Shown here in pieces: positions 26,079 through 33,888 of a DNA stretch of 64,000 bases. The stretch covers positions 620,001 through 684,000 of the forward strand of contig NZ_FNPH01000001.1 in NCBI RefSeq assembly GCF_900107255.1, given 5' to 3'. Positions within the stretch are counted from its first letter, which is position 1. Each line of letters opens with the position of its first letter. The DNA is from Micromonospora pattaloongensis (GTDB lineage: Bacteria; Actinomycetota; Actinomycetes; Mycobacteriales; Micromonosporaceae). The position numbers and the translations under genes are program-made. Under the pieces are notes generated by a model. That model was not told the DNA's origin and did not search any database. It saw only the letters and a list, made by a program, of their open reading frames with translations.

Positions 26079-26291
26079 ATGCTGCAGATGCTGCACGAGA
26101 AGGGCCTGCGGTCGGAGCACTGCTACATGCTGGGGATGGCCAGCATCGGGGCCGCATTCGCGAGCTGGCTACTGTCCAAGCGGCTGGAGGAGAACGGGAT
26201 CGCGCGCGCCGACCGGTGGGGCATCTTCATCGGCGAGTGGGCGCCGACGTTCATCGGCCTCGGCAACGGGCTGCGCACGTACGAGAAGTGA
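26079..26291 (+). CDS. Small hypothetical protein with one hydrophobic segment
   Basis: 70 residues from ATG 26079 with GCGGGGG upstream. A hydrophobic segment, YMLGMASIGAAFASWLLSK (about residues 16-34), is followed by a polar KRLEENGIARADRWG and a second weak one (IFIGEWAPTFIGLGNGL). This suggests a small membrane protein. The reading frame has actinobacterial codon use and a good start. It converges on the DUF3263 gene with 3 bp between stops. I do not recognise the family. Confidence 0.65.
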   Translation: MLQMLHEKGLRSEHCYMLGMASIGAAFASWLLSKRLEENGIARADRWGIFIGEWAPTFIGLGNGLRTYEK

Positions 26292-26294
26292 GCG

Positions 26295-26681
26295 TCAGCG
26301 GCGGCGGCCGCGCGCCCGGGCGGAGCGCAGCCGGCGGAGCCGGCCGATCAGCACGGGGTCGGCGGCGAGCGCCGCGGGGTTGTCGAGCAACCCGTTGAGG
26401 AGTTGGTAGTAGCGGGTCGCGGAGAGGTCGAAGGCGTCCCGGATCGCCTGCTCCTTGGCGCCGGCGTGCTTCCACCACTTCCGCTCGAACGCCAGGATCT
26501 GCTGTTCACGATCGGTGAGAGCAGTGTCGGTCGGTGTCGTCGACTGCTCCCACGGCGGGGCGTCGTGCAGCGCCCCGACCTCGTCGAGCGTGGAGCTGAG
26601 CTCGGGATCGATGCCCTCGGTCGGCGGCTCGTCGTCGAACCCGTTGTCGGCTGCGGGAGCGTCAGCGGCGGGGGGCTTCAT
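26295..26681 (-). CDS. DUF3263 domain protein
   Basis: 128 residues. An acidic, disordered N-terminal half is followed by LTDREQQILAFERKWWKHAG, KEQAIRDAFDLSATRYYQLL and NGLLDNPAALAADPVLIGRL, the full DUF3263 pattern. DUF3263 is an actinobacterial helical domain with a helix-turn-helix look (sigma-region-4 like), so DNA binding is likely but unproven. The C-terminus is very basic (RRLRSARARGRRR). In most actinobacteria the domain is nearly the whole protein; here it carries an added acidic extension. Confidence 0.92.
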   Translation of the reverse strand: MKPPAADAPAADNGFDDEPPTEGIDPELSSTLDEVGALHDAPPWEQSTTPTDTALTDREQQILAFERKWWKHAGAKEQAIRDAFDLSATRYYQLLNGLLDNPAALAADPVLIGRLRRLRSARARGRRR

Positions 26682-26759
26682 GGCGCACCTCGGACGTCGA
26701 ATAGCACGGACGTGCGAATGGACACCAGGCTATCGGCCCTCGACGACATCCGCATCAGA

Positions 26760-26795
26760 CAGCTGGGGCGGGGCCCGAGGGCCCCGTCCCAGCTG
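26760..26795 (-). terminator. Strong stem-loop terminator after ABC operon
   Basis: CAGCTGGGGCGGGGCC, loop CGAG, then GGCCCCGTCCCAGCTG: a 16-bp stem with one mismatch, 12 bp after the permease stop at 26808 (reading leftward). It ends the two-gene ABC operon. Confidence 0.85.
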
Positions 26796-26807
26796 CCCAA
26801 ACTACCG

Positions 26808-27824
26808 TCAGGCGACGTCGCGACGGCGCATCATCCAGAGCGCCGCGCCGAGGGTCAACGCCAGGCCGACCGCGAGGAGAGTGCCGCCGTCCTGCCAGAC
26901 GATCTCCATCGTCGCCGGCTTGCACTCCCCGGTGTACGTGGCGTTGCAGGCATCCCAGTCCTGCAGGACGACCTTTTTCTGCATCCAGGCGAGCAGGTAG
27001 GTCGGGAGCAGCCACGCCTCGGCGAACGTGACTCCCGCCATGTTCAGCACGATGCCGAGGCCGAACTGGCCGACGACCATGACGCCGAGCGCGCCGCCGA
27101 GCGCCATCGCGGTGTGCCGGCCGAGCGAGGCCAGCGCGAAGCCGACGGCGCCGGCGACCAGCACCACCGCCAGGCCGCGCAGGCCGGTCAGCCCGAACGA
27201 CTGCCAGACCCCGGAGGTGGTCTTTTCCGTGGTGCCGCGGAGGCTGGCGATCGCCCAGAAGGCCCCGACCCAGGCGGCGGCGGTGACCAGCGCGACCCCG
27301 AGCAGGCCGGTGAGCAGCGCGCCGAGCTTGGTCAGCAGCACCCGGAGCCGCTGCGGCCGCCAGAGCAAAAGGTTCATCATTCCGCCGGTGCTCCACTCGG
27401 CCCCGATGAACGACGCCCCGGCCACGAACGCCACCAGCGCGAGGATCGCCGCCCAGGCCGTGATCATGTCCTCGAACTGGCGGCGGAAGTCGAAGGTCGA
27501 CGGCAGGAACCACCGGGCCTCGAACGCGTCCCGGGGCGCGGGCGAGATCTGGGAGCAGTCCGCCGGGAAGCGGTTCGCGTCAAAGTTTCCGGAAGCCTTG
27601 GCCTGTTCGCACTGCTTCTTCTCCTCTGTCGCCCATCGGACGTTCTCCCGGTACTGCTGCTCCGCCTGCTGCTCGGCGGCCGCGAACTCCGCCGGCCCGA
27701 TCTTGTGGTTCGTCGCGAAGGTGCCGACCGCGACCGCGATGAGCACGAGGAGCCCGCCCAGCGTCATGTACCGCACGAAGCGCCGCTTGAGCAGCCGCCG
27801 GAACTCGGCCTTGAACAGGCTCAT
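26808..27824 (-). CDS. ABC-2 type transporter permease
   Basis: 338 residues from ATG 27824, which overlaps the ATPase stop (ATGA); an in-frame GTG 9 bp upstream is less likely. One N-terminal span (LGGLLVLIAVAVGTFA) is followed by a large extracytoplasmic loop with two Cys and many charged residues (about 45-125). Five more spans come next, with WSTGGMMNLLLWRPQRLRVLLTKL as the conserved cytoplasmic segment. A Cys-containing loop (WDACNATYTGEC) precedes the last span. It is an export permease for the adjacent ATPase. Confidence 0.9.
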   Translation of the reverse strand: MSLFKAEFRRLLKRRFVRYMTLGGLLVLIAVAVGTFATNHKIGPAEFAAAEQQAEQQYRENVRWATEEKKQCEQAKASGNFDANRFPADCSQISPAPRDAFEARWFLPSTFDFRRQFEDMITAWAAILALVAFVAGASFIGAEWSTGGMMNLLLWRPQRLRVLLTKLGALLTGLLGVALVTAAAWVGAFWAIASLRGTTEKTTSGVWQSFGLTGLRGLAVVLVAGAVGFALASLGRHTAMALGGALGVMVVGQFGLGIVLNMAGVTFAEAWLLPTYLLAWMQKKVVLQDWDACNATYTGECKPATMEIVWQDGGTLLAVGLALTLGAALWMMRRRDVA

Positions 27825-28822
27825 ACTCCCCACCCTCCCTGCGCCGGCGCGTCGGCGCCGACCACGACTGACTCGTCGACCTGCCGGTGCTGTCCGGGCA
27901 TCGGCGCGGTGCCGGTCAGCTCCAGGAAGACGCTCTCCAGGTCGACGGTGACCGGGGCGAGCTCACTGACGTACAGGTCGCGCTCGGCGAGCACGCGGGT
28001 CACCGCGGCGGGCTTGTCGACGCCGTCGACCATCAGGTGGTCGGCGTGCGTGCTGACCTGCGCGCCGGCCCGGGTGAGCAGCTCGGCGGCGACCGGGAGG
28101 TCGGTGACGGCCTCCAGGCGTACCCGGAGCCCGCCGCCGGAGTGCTGGGCGAGGACCTCGGCGACCGGTCCGGCCGCGACCCGCCGGCCCCGCGAGATGA
28201 TCGTGACGGAGTCGCAGATCAGCTGGATCTCGCCGAGGATGTGGCTGGAGAGCACCACGGTCATGCCGGAGGCGGCGAGGTCGCGCATCAGGGTGCGCAT
28301 CTCGCGGATGCCGCCGGGGTCGAGGCCGTTGGCCGGCTCGTCGAGGATGAGCAGCTTGGGGTTCTTCAGCAGCGCGGACGCCACCGCGAGGCGCTGCTTC
28401 ATGCCGAGCGAGTACGTCTTCACCCGCTCCTTGGCCCGCTCCTGCAGGCCGACGAGTTCGAGCACCTCCATGACCCGCGTCTGCGGGACGCGGCCGGCGT
28501 CGGCGAGCAGCGAGAGCGTGTCCCGGGCGGTGAAGTGCGGGAAGAACTGCGGGCTCTCGACGATCGCCCCGACCTGCCCGGCGACGACGGGCAGCGCGGC
28601 CGGCACCTCCTGACCGAGGATCGCCATCCGGCCGCCGTTGGGCTTGATCAGCCCGAGCAGCGTACGCAGCGTGGTGGTCTTGCCCGAGCCGTTCGGCCCG
28701 AGGAACCCGTGCACCTGTCCGGCCTCGACGGTCATGTCGAAGCCGTCGAGCGCCTGTCGCGCGCCTCGTCGCCGACTCTTGTACGTCTTCCGTAGTCCGG
28801 CTATCTCCAGTACGGCTGTCAA
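27821..28822 (-). CDS. ABC transporter ATP-binding protein (exporter type)
   Basis: 333 residues if started at TTG 28822, which has GGGGGAGG 6-7 nt upstream. ATG 28849 and ATG 28885 are in frame, but the latter lies over the predicted promoter. Walker A GPNGSGKTTT, signature YSLGMKQRLAVA, Walker B LLILDEPANGLDP, and the exporter-type C-terminal domain ending near SVFLELTG. It resembles bacitracin/lantibiotic-type self-protection exporters (BcrA/DrrA group). The promoter carries twin palindromic operators, so it is probably inducible. Confidence 0.93.
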   Translation of the reverse strand: MTAVLEIAGLRKTYKSRRRGARQALDGFDMTVEAGQVHGFLGPNGSGKTTTLRTLLGLIKPNGGRMAILGQEVPAALPVVAGQVGAIVESPQFFPHFTARDTLSLLADAGRVPQTRVMEVLELVGLQERAKERVKTYSLGMKQRLAVASALLKNPKLLILDEPANGLDPGGIREMRTLMRDLAASGMTVVLSSHILGEIQLICDSVTIISRGRRVAAGPVAEVLAQHSGGGLRVRLEAVTDLPVAAELLTRAGAQVSTHADHLMVDGVDKPAAVTRVLAERDLYVSELAPVTVDLESVFLELTGTAPMPGQHRQVDESVVVGADAPAQGGWGV

Positions 28823-28867
28823 GCCCTGCCTCCCCCGTCCGGGACCCATCGATCGAATGACAGCGAC

Positions 28868-28908
28868 ACCATACTCGGTATGCACGACGGGTCAATACTC
28901 GGTATGCA
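28868..28908 (-). promoter_or_regulatory. ABC operon promoter with twin direct-repeat palindromic operators
   Basis: ATACTCGGTATGCA occurs at 28871-28884 and again at 28895-28908, 24 bp apart. Each copy contains an ATAC-TCG-GTAT palindrome. Read leftward, TTGACC (28890-28895) and TATGGT (28868-28873) with a 16-bp spacer form a promoter; one operator abuts the -35 and the other covers the -10. This is a repressor-type layout, e.g. PadR or GntR/YtrA, but the regulator is not in the window. Confidence 0.75.
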
Positions 28909-28959
28909 TGACACGCGGAGGCAAGATCAGCGCGATGCCGGGCCGGCACGCGGGGAGGG

Positions 28960-29757
28960 TCAGGCAGTGATGACCGTCAGCCCCGCGGAACGGAACGATT
29001 CGACGACGGCGGGGTCGGCGCCGGAGTCGGTCACCAGCATCTCCACCCGGTCGATCGGGCAGATCCGGGCGAACGCGTGCCCGCCCAGCTTCGACGAGTC
29101 AGCGATGATCACGACCCGCTTCGCGCGCGCCACCATCAGCGCGTTCATCGACGCCTCGCCCTCGTGGTGCGCGGCCGCCCCCAGATGAGCGTCGATCGCG
29201 TCGACGCCGAGCAACGCGACGTCGAGGGTGACCTCGCGCAGCAGCGCGCCGCCGAGCGGCCCGACCAGCTCGAACGACTGCGGCCGTACCACACCGCCGG
29301 CGACGACGATCTTCATCCGGGAGCGGACCAGCAGCTCGTTGGCGATGTTGAGGGCGTTGGTGACCACGGTCAGCTGCGCCCCCTCGGCGCTGGTGTTCAG
29401 GTCGGGGCGCACCGCGAGCGCCCGCGCGACCTCGGTGGTGGTCGTGCCACCGTTGAGCCCGACCACCATGCCGGGCGAAACGAGTGCGGCGGCGGCGGTG
29501 CCGATCCGCTGCTTCTCGGCCGAGTGCTTGGCCGTCTTGTAGCGCAACGGCAGGTCGTACGAGACACCGTTGGCTACCGCGCCACCGCGGGTGCGCGTGA
29601 TCATCTGCTGCTGCGCGAGCTGGTCGAAGTCGCGCCGGATCGTCGCCTGCGACACGTCGAGCCGGGCAGCGGCGTCCTCCACGCTGACCCGGCCGCTCTC
29701 CGTCAGCAGCTCCAGCAGCGCGTTCCAGCGGGCGTACCGGTCCACCGCGGCCTCCAT
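28960..29757 (-). CDS. DeoR-family transcriptional repressor (AgaR-like)
   Basis: 265 residues from ATG 29757 (MEAAVDRYARWNALLELL); ATG 29772 is a near alternative. The DeoR HTH is at the N-terminus (RVSVEDAAARLDVSQATIRRDFDQLAQQQMITRTRGGAV). The C-terminal sugar-phosphate-sensing domain has GLNGGTTTTEVARAL and VIIADSSKLGGHAF. It diverges from an amino-sugar catabolic operon, and DeoR members in this position sense a phosphosugar from the pathway. A pair of inverted GTGCGCGAA/TTCGCGCAC sites in the shared intergenic region are candidate operators. Confidence 0.93.
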   Translation of the reverse strand: MEAAVDRYARWNALLELLTESGRVSVEDAAARLDVSQATIRRDFDQLAQQQMITRTRGGAVANGVSYDLPLRYKTAKHSAEKQRIGTAAAALVSPGMVVGLNGGTTTTEVARALAVRPDLNTSAEGAQLTVVTNALNIANELLVRSRMKIVVAGGVVRPQSFELVGPLGGALLREVTLDVALLGVDAIDAHLGAAAHHEGEASMNALMVARAKRVVIIADSSKLGGHAFARICPIDRVEMLVTDSGADPAVVESFRSAGLTVITA

Positions 29758-29788
29758 GCGCAGACGGTGCATGATTGCGTGCACAGTA

Positions 29789-29867
29789 GTGCGCGAAACT
29801 CCGACACGCAAAACTCTCCGCTGCGCATTCCATCACGTCCTTGCCACGCCCGTCCGGATTCGCGCAC
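29789..29867. promoter_or_regulatory. Divergent control region with inverted GTGCGCGAA / TTCGCGCAC pair
   Basis: GTGCGCGAA at 29789-29797 and its exact reverse complement TTCGCGCAC at 29859-29867 lie 61 bp apart between the DeoR gene and the SIS-kinase-nagA operon. Spaced half-operators bridged by a DeoR oligomer would explain this. Unproven. Confidence 0.4.
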
Positions 29868-29931
29868 AATGACGCTCGAAAAGCCGTTGAAGCGCGCCGT
29901 ATTGCGCAGCTTCCCGCCGCTGGAGAGTGTC

Positions 29932-30858
29932 ATGGCGTACGTCGACACGGAGATCGCGAGCCAGCCGGATTGCTGGCGGCGGGCGGCGCGTCTCGCCGCC
30001 GAGTCGGCCCCGGCGCTACCGCGCCACGGCGAGCGGGTCGCGGTCGTGGGTTGCGGCACCTCGTGGTTCATGGCCATGGCGTACGCGGCGCTGCGCGAGC
30101 GGGCCGGCCACGGCGAAACCGACGCGTTCCAGGCGTCCGAGTTTCCCGCCGGCCGCCGCTACGACCGGGTCGTGGCGATCACCCGCTCCGGCACCACCAC
30201 AGAGGTGCTCGACCTCCTCGGCGCGCTCCGCGGCCAGCCGACCACGCTGATCGTGGGCGACCCCGCCTCCCCCGCCGTCGCGCTCGCCACCGACCCGGTG
30301 GCGATGCCCTTCGCCGACGAGCGCTCCGTGGTGCAGACCCGGTTCGCGACCTCCGCGCTCGCCCTGCTGCGCGCCGGGATCGGCGAGGACCTCTCCGCCG
30401 TCGCCGCCGACGCCGAGGTGGCGGTGCGGGCGCCGCTGCCGGTCGTACCCGACCGGATCGAGCAGGCCACCTTCCTCGGTCGGGGTTGGACGGTCGGGCT
30501 GGCGCACGAGGCCGCGCTGAAGTGCCGGGAGGCCGCCACCTTCTGGGCCGAGGCGTACCCGGCGATGGACTACCGGCACGGCCCGATCTCGATCGCCGCG
30601 CCGCGCCGTCTGGTGTGGGCGTTCGGCGAGATCCCGGAGGGGCTCGCCGACGACGTCGCGGCGACCGGCGCCGCCTTCGTGCACAACCGGTCCAGCTGCG
30701 TCTACGCCACCCTCGACCGCTGGGCGGCCGGCCGCAAGCCGCTCGACCCGATGGCCGACCTGATCCTCGCGCAGCGCTTCGCCGTCGCCCTCGCCACCAC
30801 CCGGGGTCTCGACCCCGACGCGCCCCGTCACCTGACCCGGTCGGTCGTGCTCGCGTGA
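29932..30858 (+). CDS. SIS-domain sugar isomerase/deaminase (AgaS/GlmS isomerase-like)
   Basis: 308 residues from ATG 29932, with GGAG 7 nt upstream; an in-frame ATG at 29869 would add 21 residues. MAYVDTEIASQPDCWRRAA opens the protein as in AgaS-type SIS proteins. Two SIS motifs follow: VVGCGTSWFMAMAYAALRE with ITRSGTTTEVLDLL, and FLGRGWTVGLAHEAALKCREA with the AEAYPAMDYRHGP active-site segment. In GalNAc pathways AgaS converts galactosamine-6-P to tagatose-6-P plus ammonia; in GlcNAc pathways the analogous reaction yields fructose-6-P. It is the first gene of the operon. Confidence 0.9.
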   Translation: MAYVDTEIASQPDCWRRAARLAAESAPALPRHGERVAVVGCGTSWFMAMAYAALRERAGHGETDAFQASEFPAGRRYDRVVAITRSGTTTEVLDLLGALRGQPTTLIVGDPASPAVALATDPVAMPFADERSVVQTRFATSALALLRAGIGEDLSAVAADAEVAVRAPLPVVPDRIEQATFLGRGWTVGLAHEAALKCREAATFWAEAYPAMDYRHGPISIAAPRRLVWAFGEIPEGLADDVAATGAAFVHNRSSCVYATLDRWAAGRKPLDPMADLILAQRFAVALATTRGLDPDAPRHLTRSVVLA

Positions 30859-30880
30859 GAGCACACGGCAGAGTGGCGGC

Positions 30881-31801
30881 ATGAGCGGTTCAGTCGTCGT
30901 CGCCCTGGATGTCGGCGGCACCGGCATCAAGTGCGGTCTCGTCCGGCCCGACGGCCGGGTGCAGCACGCCGAGCGGCACCCCACCCGCGCCGAGCGCGGA
31001 CCCGAGGCGGTCACCGAGACGATCCTCGAACTGGCCGAGCGCCTGGCCGGCCGGGCCCGCGCCGACGGGCTCACCCCGCTGGCCGCCGGCATCGCCGTGC
31101 CCGGCGTGATCGACGAGGCGGCCGGGGTCGCGATCTGGTCGGCGAACGTCGGCTTCCGGGACGTACCCCTGCGTGATCTTGTGGCGACGCGCCTGGGGCT
31201 GCCCGCGGCGCTCGGCCACGACGTGCGCGTCGGCGGCATCGCGGAGGCGCGGGTCGGGGCCGGCCGGGACAGCCGGCACGTCCTCTTCGTCGCCATCGGC
31301 ACCGGCATCGCCGCCGCGCACGTCGTCGACGGCGTCGCCTTCCCCGGCGCGCACGGCGCGGCCGGGGAACTCGGCCACATCGTCGTCCGCCCCGGCGGGC
31401 CGACCTGCAGCTGCGGCCAGCGCGGCTGCCTGGAGGCGCTGGCCTCGGCGGCGGCGGTCGGCGCGCGCTACGCCGCGGCCGCCGGCACCCCGGCGAACGC
31501 CGCCCGGGTCGCGGCCGGGGCCGCCGCCGGCGAACCGCTCGCGGCGCGCATCTGGCAGGAGACCGTCGAGGCGCTCGCCGACGGGCTGCTGATCGCCCAG
31601 GCGCTCTACGACGCCGAGGTGATGGTGCTCGGCGGCGGGCTCGCCGAGGCCGGCGACGCGCTGCTCACGCCGCTGCGCGCCGCGCTGCGGCAACGGATCA
31701 CCTTCCATCGCGAGCCGCGGCTGGTCCGCGCGGCGCTCGGCGACGAGGCGGGCCGGCTCGGCGCCGCGCTACTCGCCCTCGACACCCTGGAGGAACGGTG
31801 A
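30881..31801 (+). CDS. ROK-family sugar kinase
   Basis: 306 residues from ATG 30881. The phosphate-binding motif LDVGGTGIKCGLV, the catalytic GHDVRVGGIAEARVGAG segment and the zinc-binding ROK signature CSCGQRGCLEALAS are all present. It would phosphorylate an amino sugar (GlcNAc or GalNAc) at O6. Its TGA overlaps the GTG start of nagA (GTGA), showing translational coupling. Confidence 0.95.
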   Translation: MSGSVVVALDVGGTGIKCGLVRPDGRVQHAERHPTRAERGPEAVTETILELAERLAGRARADGLTPLAAGIAVPGVIDEAAGVAIWSANVGFRDVPLRDLVATRLGLPAALGHDVRVGGIAEARVGAGRDSRHVLFVAIGTGIAAAHVVDGVAFPGAHGAAGELGHIVVRPGGPTCSCGQRGCLEALASAAAVGARYAAAAGTPANAARVAAGAAAGEPLAARIWQETVEALADGLLIAQALYDAEVMVLGGGLAEAGDALLTPLRAALRQRITFHREPRLVRAALGDEAGRLGAALLALDTLEER

Positions 31802-32907
31802 GGATCGGCGGCCGGGTGGTCACCCCGCGGGGCGTCATCGAGGACGGGTACGTCGAGGTGGACGGCGAGACGATCGCCGCCGTCGGCGAGGGCGGCCCGG
31901 CCGACCGGGTGCCGGACGGGCACTGGCTGCTCCCCGGCTTCGTCGACATCCACACCCACGGCGGGGGTGGGCACACCTTCACCACCGGAGACGCCGACTC
32001 GGCGCGCGGCGCAGCCGCGTTCCACCTGGCACACGGCACCACCACGCTGCTGGCGAGCCTGGTCAGCTCCCCGTTCGCGCTGATGCGCCGGGCCACCGCC
32101 GCCTTCGCGCCGCTGGTCGCCGAGGGCGTGCTCGCCGGGCTGCACTACGAGGGGCCCTACCTGTCGGAGCTGCGGTGCGGGGCGCAGAACCCCGAGCACC
32201 TGCGCGACGCCTCGCTCGACGAGCTGACCGAGCTGATCGAGCTCGGCGGCGGCGCGGTGCGGATGGTGACGATCGCCCCGGAGCGGACCGGCGCGCTGCC
32301 CGCCATCGAGTTCCTCGTCGCCCGCGGGGTGGTCGCCGCGGTCGGGCACACCGACGCCACGTACGACCAGACGCTCGCCGCGGTCGCCGCCGGGGCGAGC
32401 GTCGGCACCCACGTCTTCAACGGCATGCGCCCGCCGCACCACCGCGAACCGGGGCCGGTCTTCGCGCTGCTCGGCGCGGCCGGCGTGGTCTGCGAGCTGG
32501 TCGCCGACGGGATCCACCTGCACCCCGGCACGATCGCGTTCGCCGCCTCGGTCACCGGGCCGGACCGGGCCGCGCTGATCACCGACGCGATGGCCGCGGC
32601 CGGGATGGCCGACGGGGAGTATGAGCTCGGCGGCCAGGCGGTGGTGGTCGCCGACGGGGTGGCGCGGCTGGCCCGGGACGGCGCGATCGCCGGCAGCACG
32701 CTGACCATGGACGCGGCGCTGCGGCAGGCGGTCGCCGCGGGGGTGTCGCTGGTGGACGCGGCCCGGATGGCGGCGACCACCCCGGCGCGGGCGACCGGGC
32801 TCGGCCACCGGGTCGGGGCGCTGGTGGCCGGGCTCCGCGCCGACGTCGTCCACCTCGACGAGCGGCTGCGCGTCGTCCGGATCATGCGCGCCGGACGGTG
32901 GACGTGA
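31798..32907 (+). CDS. nagA: N-acetyl-hexosamine-6-phosphate deacetylase
   Basis: 369 residues from GTG 31798. Amidohydrolase motifs are in order: PGFVDIHTHGGGG, HYEGPYL, GHTDATYDQ, GTHVFNGM, the catalytic Asp in LITDAM, and GSTLTMDAALRQAV. It removes acetate from GlcNAc-6-P or GalNAc-6-P. Position 2 of the HTHGGGG loop and the GPYL glutamate are intact, so it should be active. Whether it is NagA or AgaA by substrate depends on the partner genes; the kinase and SIS genes make the GalNAc route plausible. Confidence 0.95.
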   Translation: MRIGGRVVTPRGVIEDGYVEVDGETIAAVGEGGPADRVPDGHWLLPGFVDIHTHGGGGHTFTTGDADSARGAAAFHLAHGTTTLLASLVSSPFALMRRATAAFAPLVAEGVLAGLHYEGPYLSELRCGAQNPEHLRDASLDELTELIELGGGAVRMVTIAPERTGALPAIEFLVARGVVAAVGHTDATYDQTLAAVAAGASVGTHVFNGMRPPHHREPGPVFALLGAAGVVCELVADGIHLHPGTIAFAASVTGPDRAALITDAMAAAGMADGEYELGGQAVVVADGVARLARDGAIAGSTLTMDAALRQAVAAGVSLVDAARMAATTPARATGLGHRVGALVAGLRADVVHLDERLRVVRIMRAGRWT

Positions 32908-33851
32908 TCCTCACCGTCACGCTCAACGCGGCGCTCGACATCACGTACCGGGTCGACGCGCTGCGACCGCAGACCACGCATCGGGTCGCCGGGGTCGCGG
33001 AGCGGCCGGGCGGCAAGGGCGTGAACGTCGCCCGCGTCCTGCACGCGCTCGGTGAGCCGGTGCTGGCCACCGGGCTCGCCGGCGGCGCGACCGGCGCCCG
33101 GATCCGGCGGCTGCTCGCCGGGGGCGGCGTGCGAGAGGCGTTCGTGCCGATCGGTGGCGAGTCCCGCCGGACCCTCGTGGTGGCGGCGGGCGACGACGAG
33201 CCGACCGGCTTCTGGGAGCCGGGACCGCGGGTCACGGCCGACGAGTGGGACGCCTTCCTGGGCCGCTACCGGGAGCTGCTCGCCGACGCCGGGGTCGCCG
33301 TGCTCTCCGGTTCGCTGCCGCCCGGCGTGCCGCGCGACGCGTACGCCGTGCTGGTCGGGCTCGCCGCCGACGCCGGCGTCGCGACGATCCTGGACGCCGA
33401 CGGCGACCCCGCCTACCTCGGCGTCCGCGCCGGCCCGGACGTGGTCAAGCCGAACGCCCGGGAGCTGTCGGCGCTGCACGGCATCATCCTCGGGCGGTCC
33501 GTGACGGTCGGCACCGTGGACGGGGCCGTCGACGCGGCGGCCGCGATCCGGGCGCTCGGCGCGCGGTCGGTGGTGGCCTCGCTCGGCCCGGACGGGCTGC
33601 TGGCCGCCGCCGGGGAGCGCGTCTACCGCGCCGTGCCGGCGGAACACGTCGCCGGCAACCCGACCGGCGCGGGCGACGCCGCCGTCGCGGGGCTCGCGCG
33701 CGGGGCGCGGACCGGGCAGCCCTGGCCGGAACGGCTCCGCGACGCGGTGGCGCTCTCCGCCGCGGCGGTCGCCGCCCCGGTCGCCGGCGAGCTGTCCCTC
33801 GAGGAGTACGAGCGGCAGCGCGCCGCGGTCACCGTCACCGAGCTGCGCTGA
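32898..33851 (+). CDS. PfkB-family 1-phosphofructokinase / tagatose-6-phosphate kinase
   Basis: 317 residues from GTG 32898; GTG 32904 overlaps the nagA stop (GTGA) and may be the true start. TVTLNAALDITYRVD opens the protein as in FruK/LacC. GGKGVNVARVLHALGEPVLA is PfkB signature 1, SGSLPPGVP follows, and GNPTGAGDAAVAGLARG near the C-terminus carries the catalytic Asp. It phosphorylates a ketohexose phosphate. As the last gene after SIS and nagA, the tagatose-6-P role of the GalNAc pathway fits; no aldolase is present here. Confidence 0.9.
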   Translation: MDVILTVTLNAALDITYRVDALRPQTTHRVAGVAERPGGKGVNVARVLHALGEPVLATGLAGGATGARIRRLLAGGGVREAFVPIGGESRRTLVVAAGDDEPTGFWEPGPRVTADEWDAFLGRYRELLADAGVAVLSGSLPPGVPRDAYAVLVGLAADAGVATILDADGDPAYLGVRAGPDVVKPNARELSALHGIILGRSVTVGTVDGAVDAAAAIRALGARSVVASLGPDGLLAAAGERVYRAVPAEHVAGNPTGAGDAAVAGLARGARTGQPWPERLRDAVALSAAAVAAPVAGELSLEEYERQRAAVTVTELR

Positions 33852-33888
33852 CCCGCCGGTCGGCCGCGCACCCGCCGGTCAACCGCGC
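33851..33888. repeat. Tandem 19-bp duplication at a convergent gene junction
   Basis: ACCCGCCGGTCGGCCGCGC (33851-33869) is followed directly by a 17/19-identical copy (33870-33888). The second copy extends into the C-terminal codons of the APC permease gene. Confidence 0.6.
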
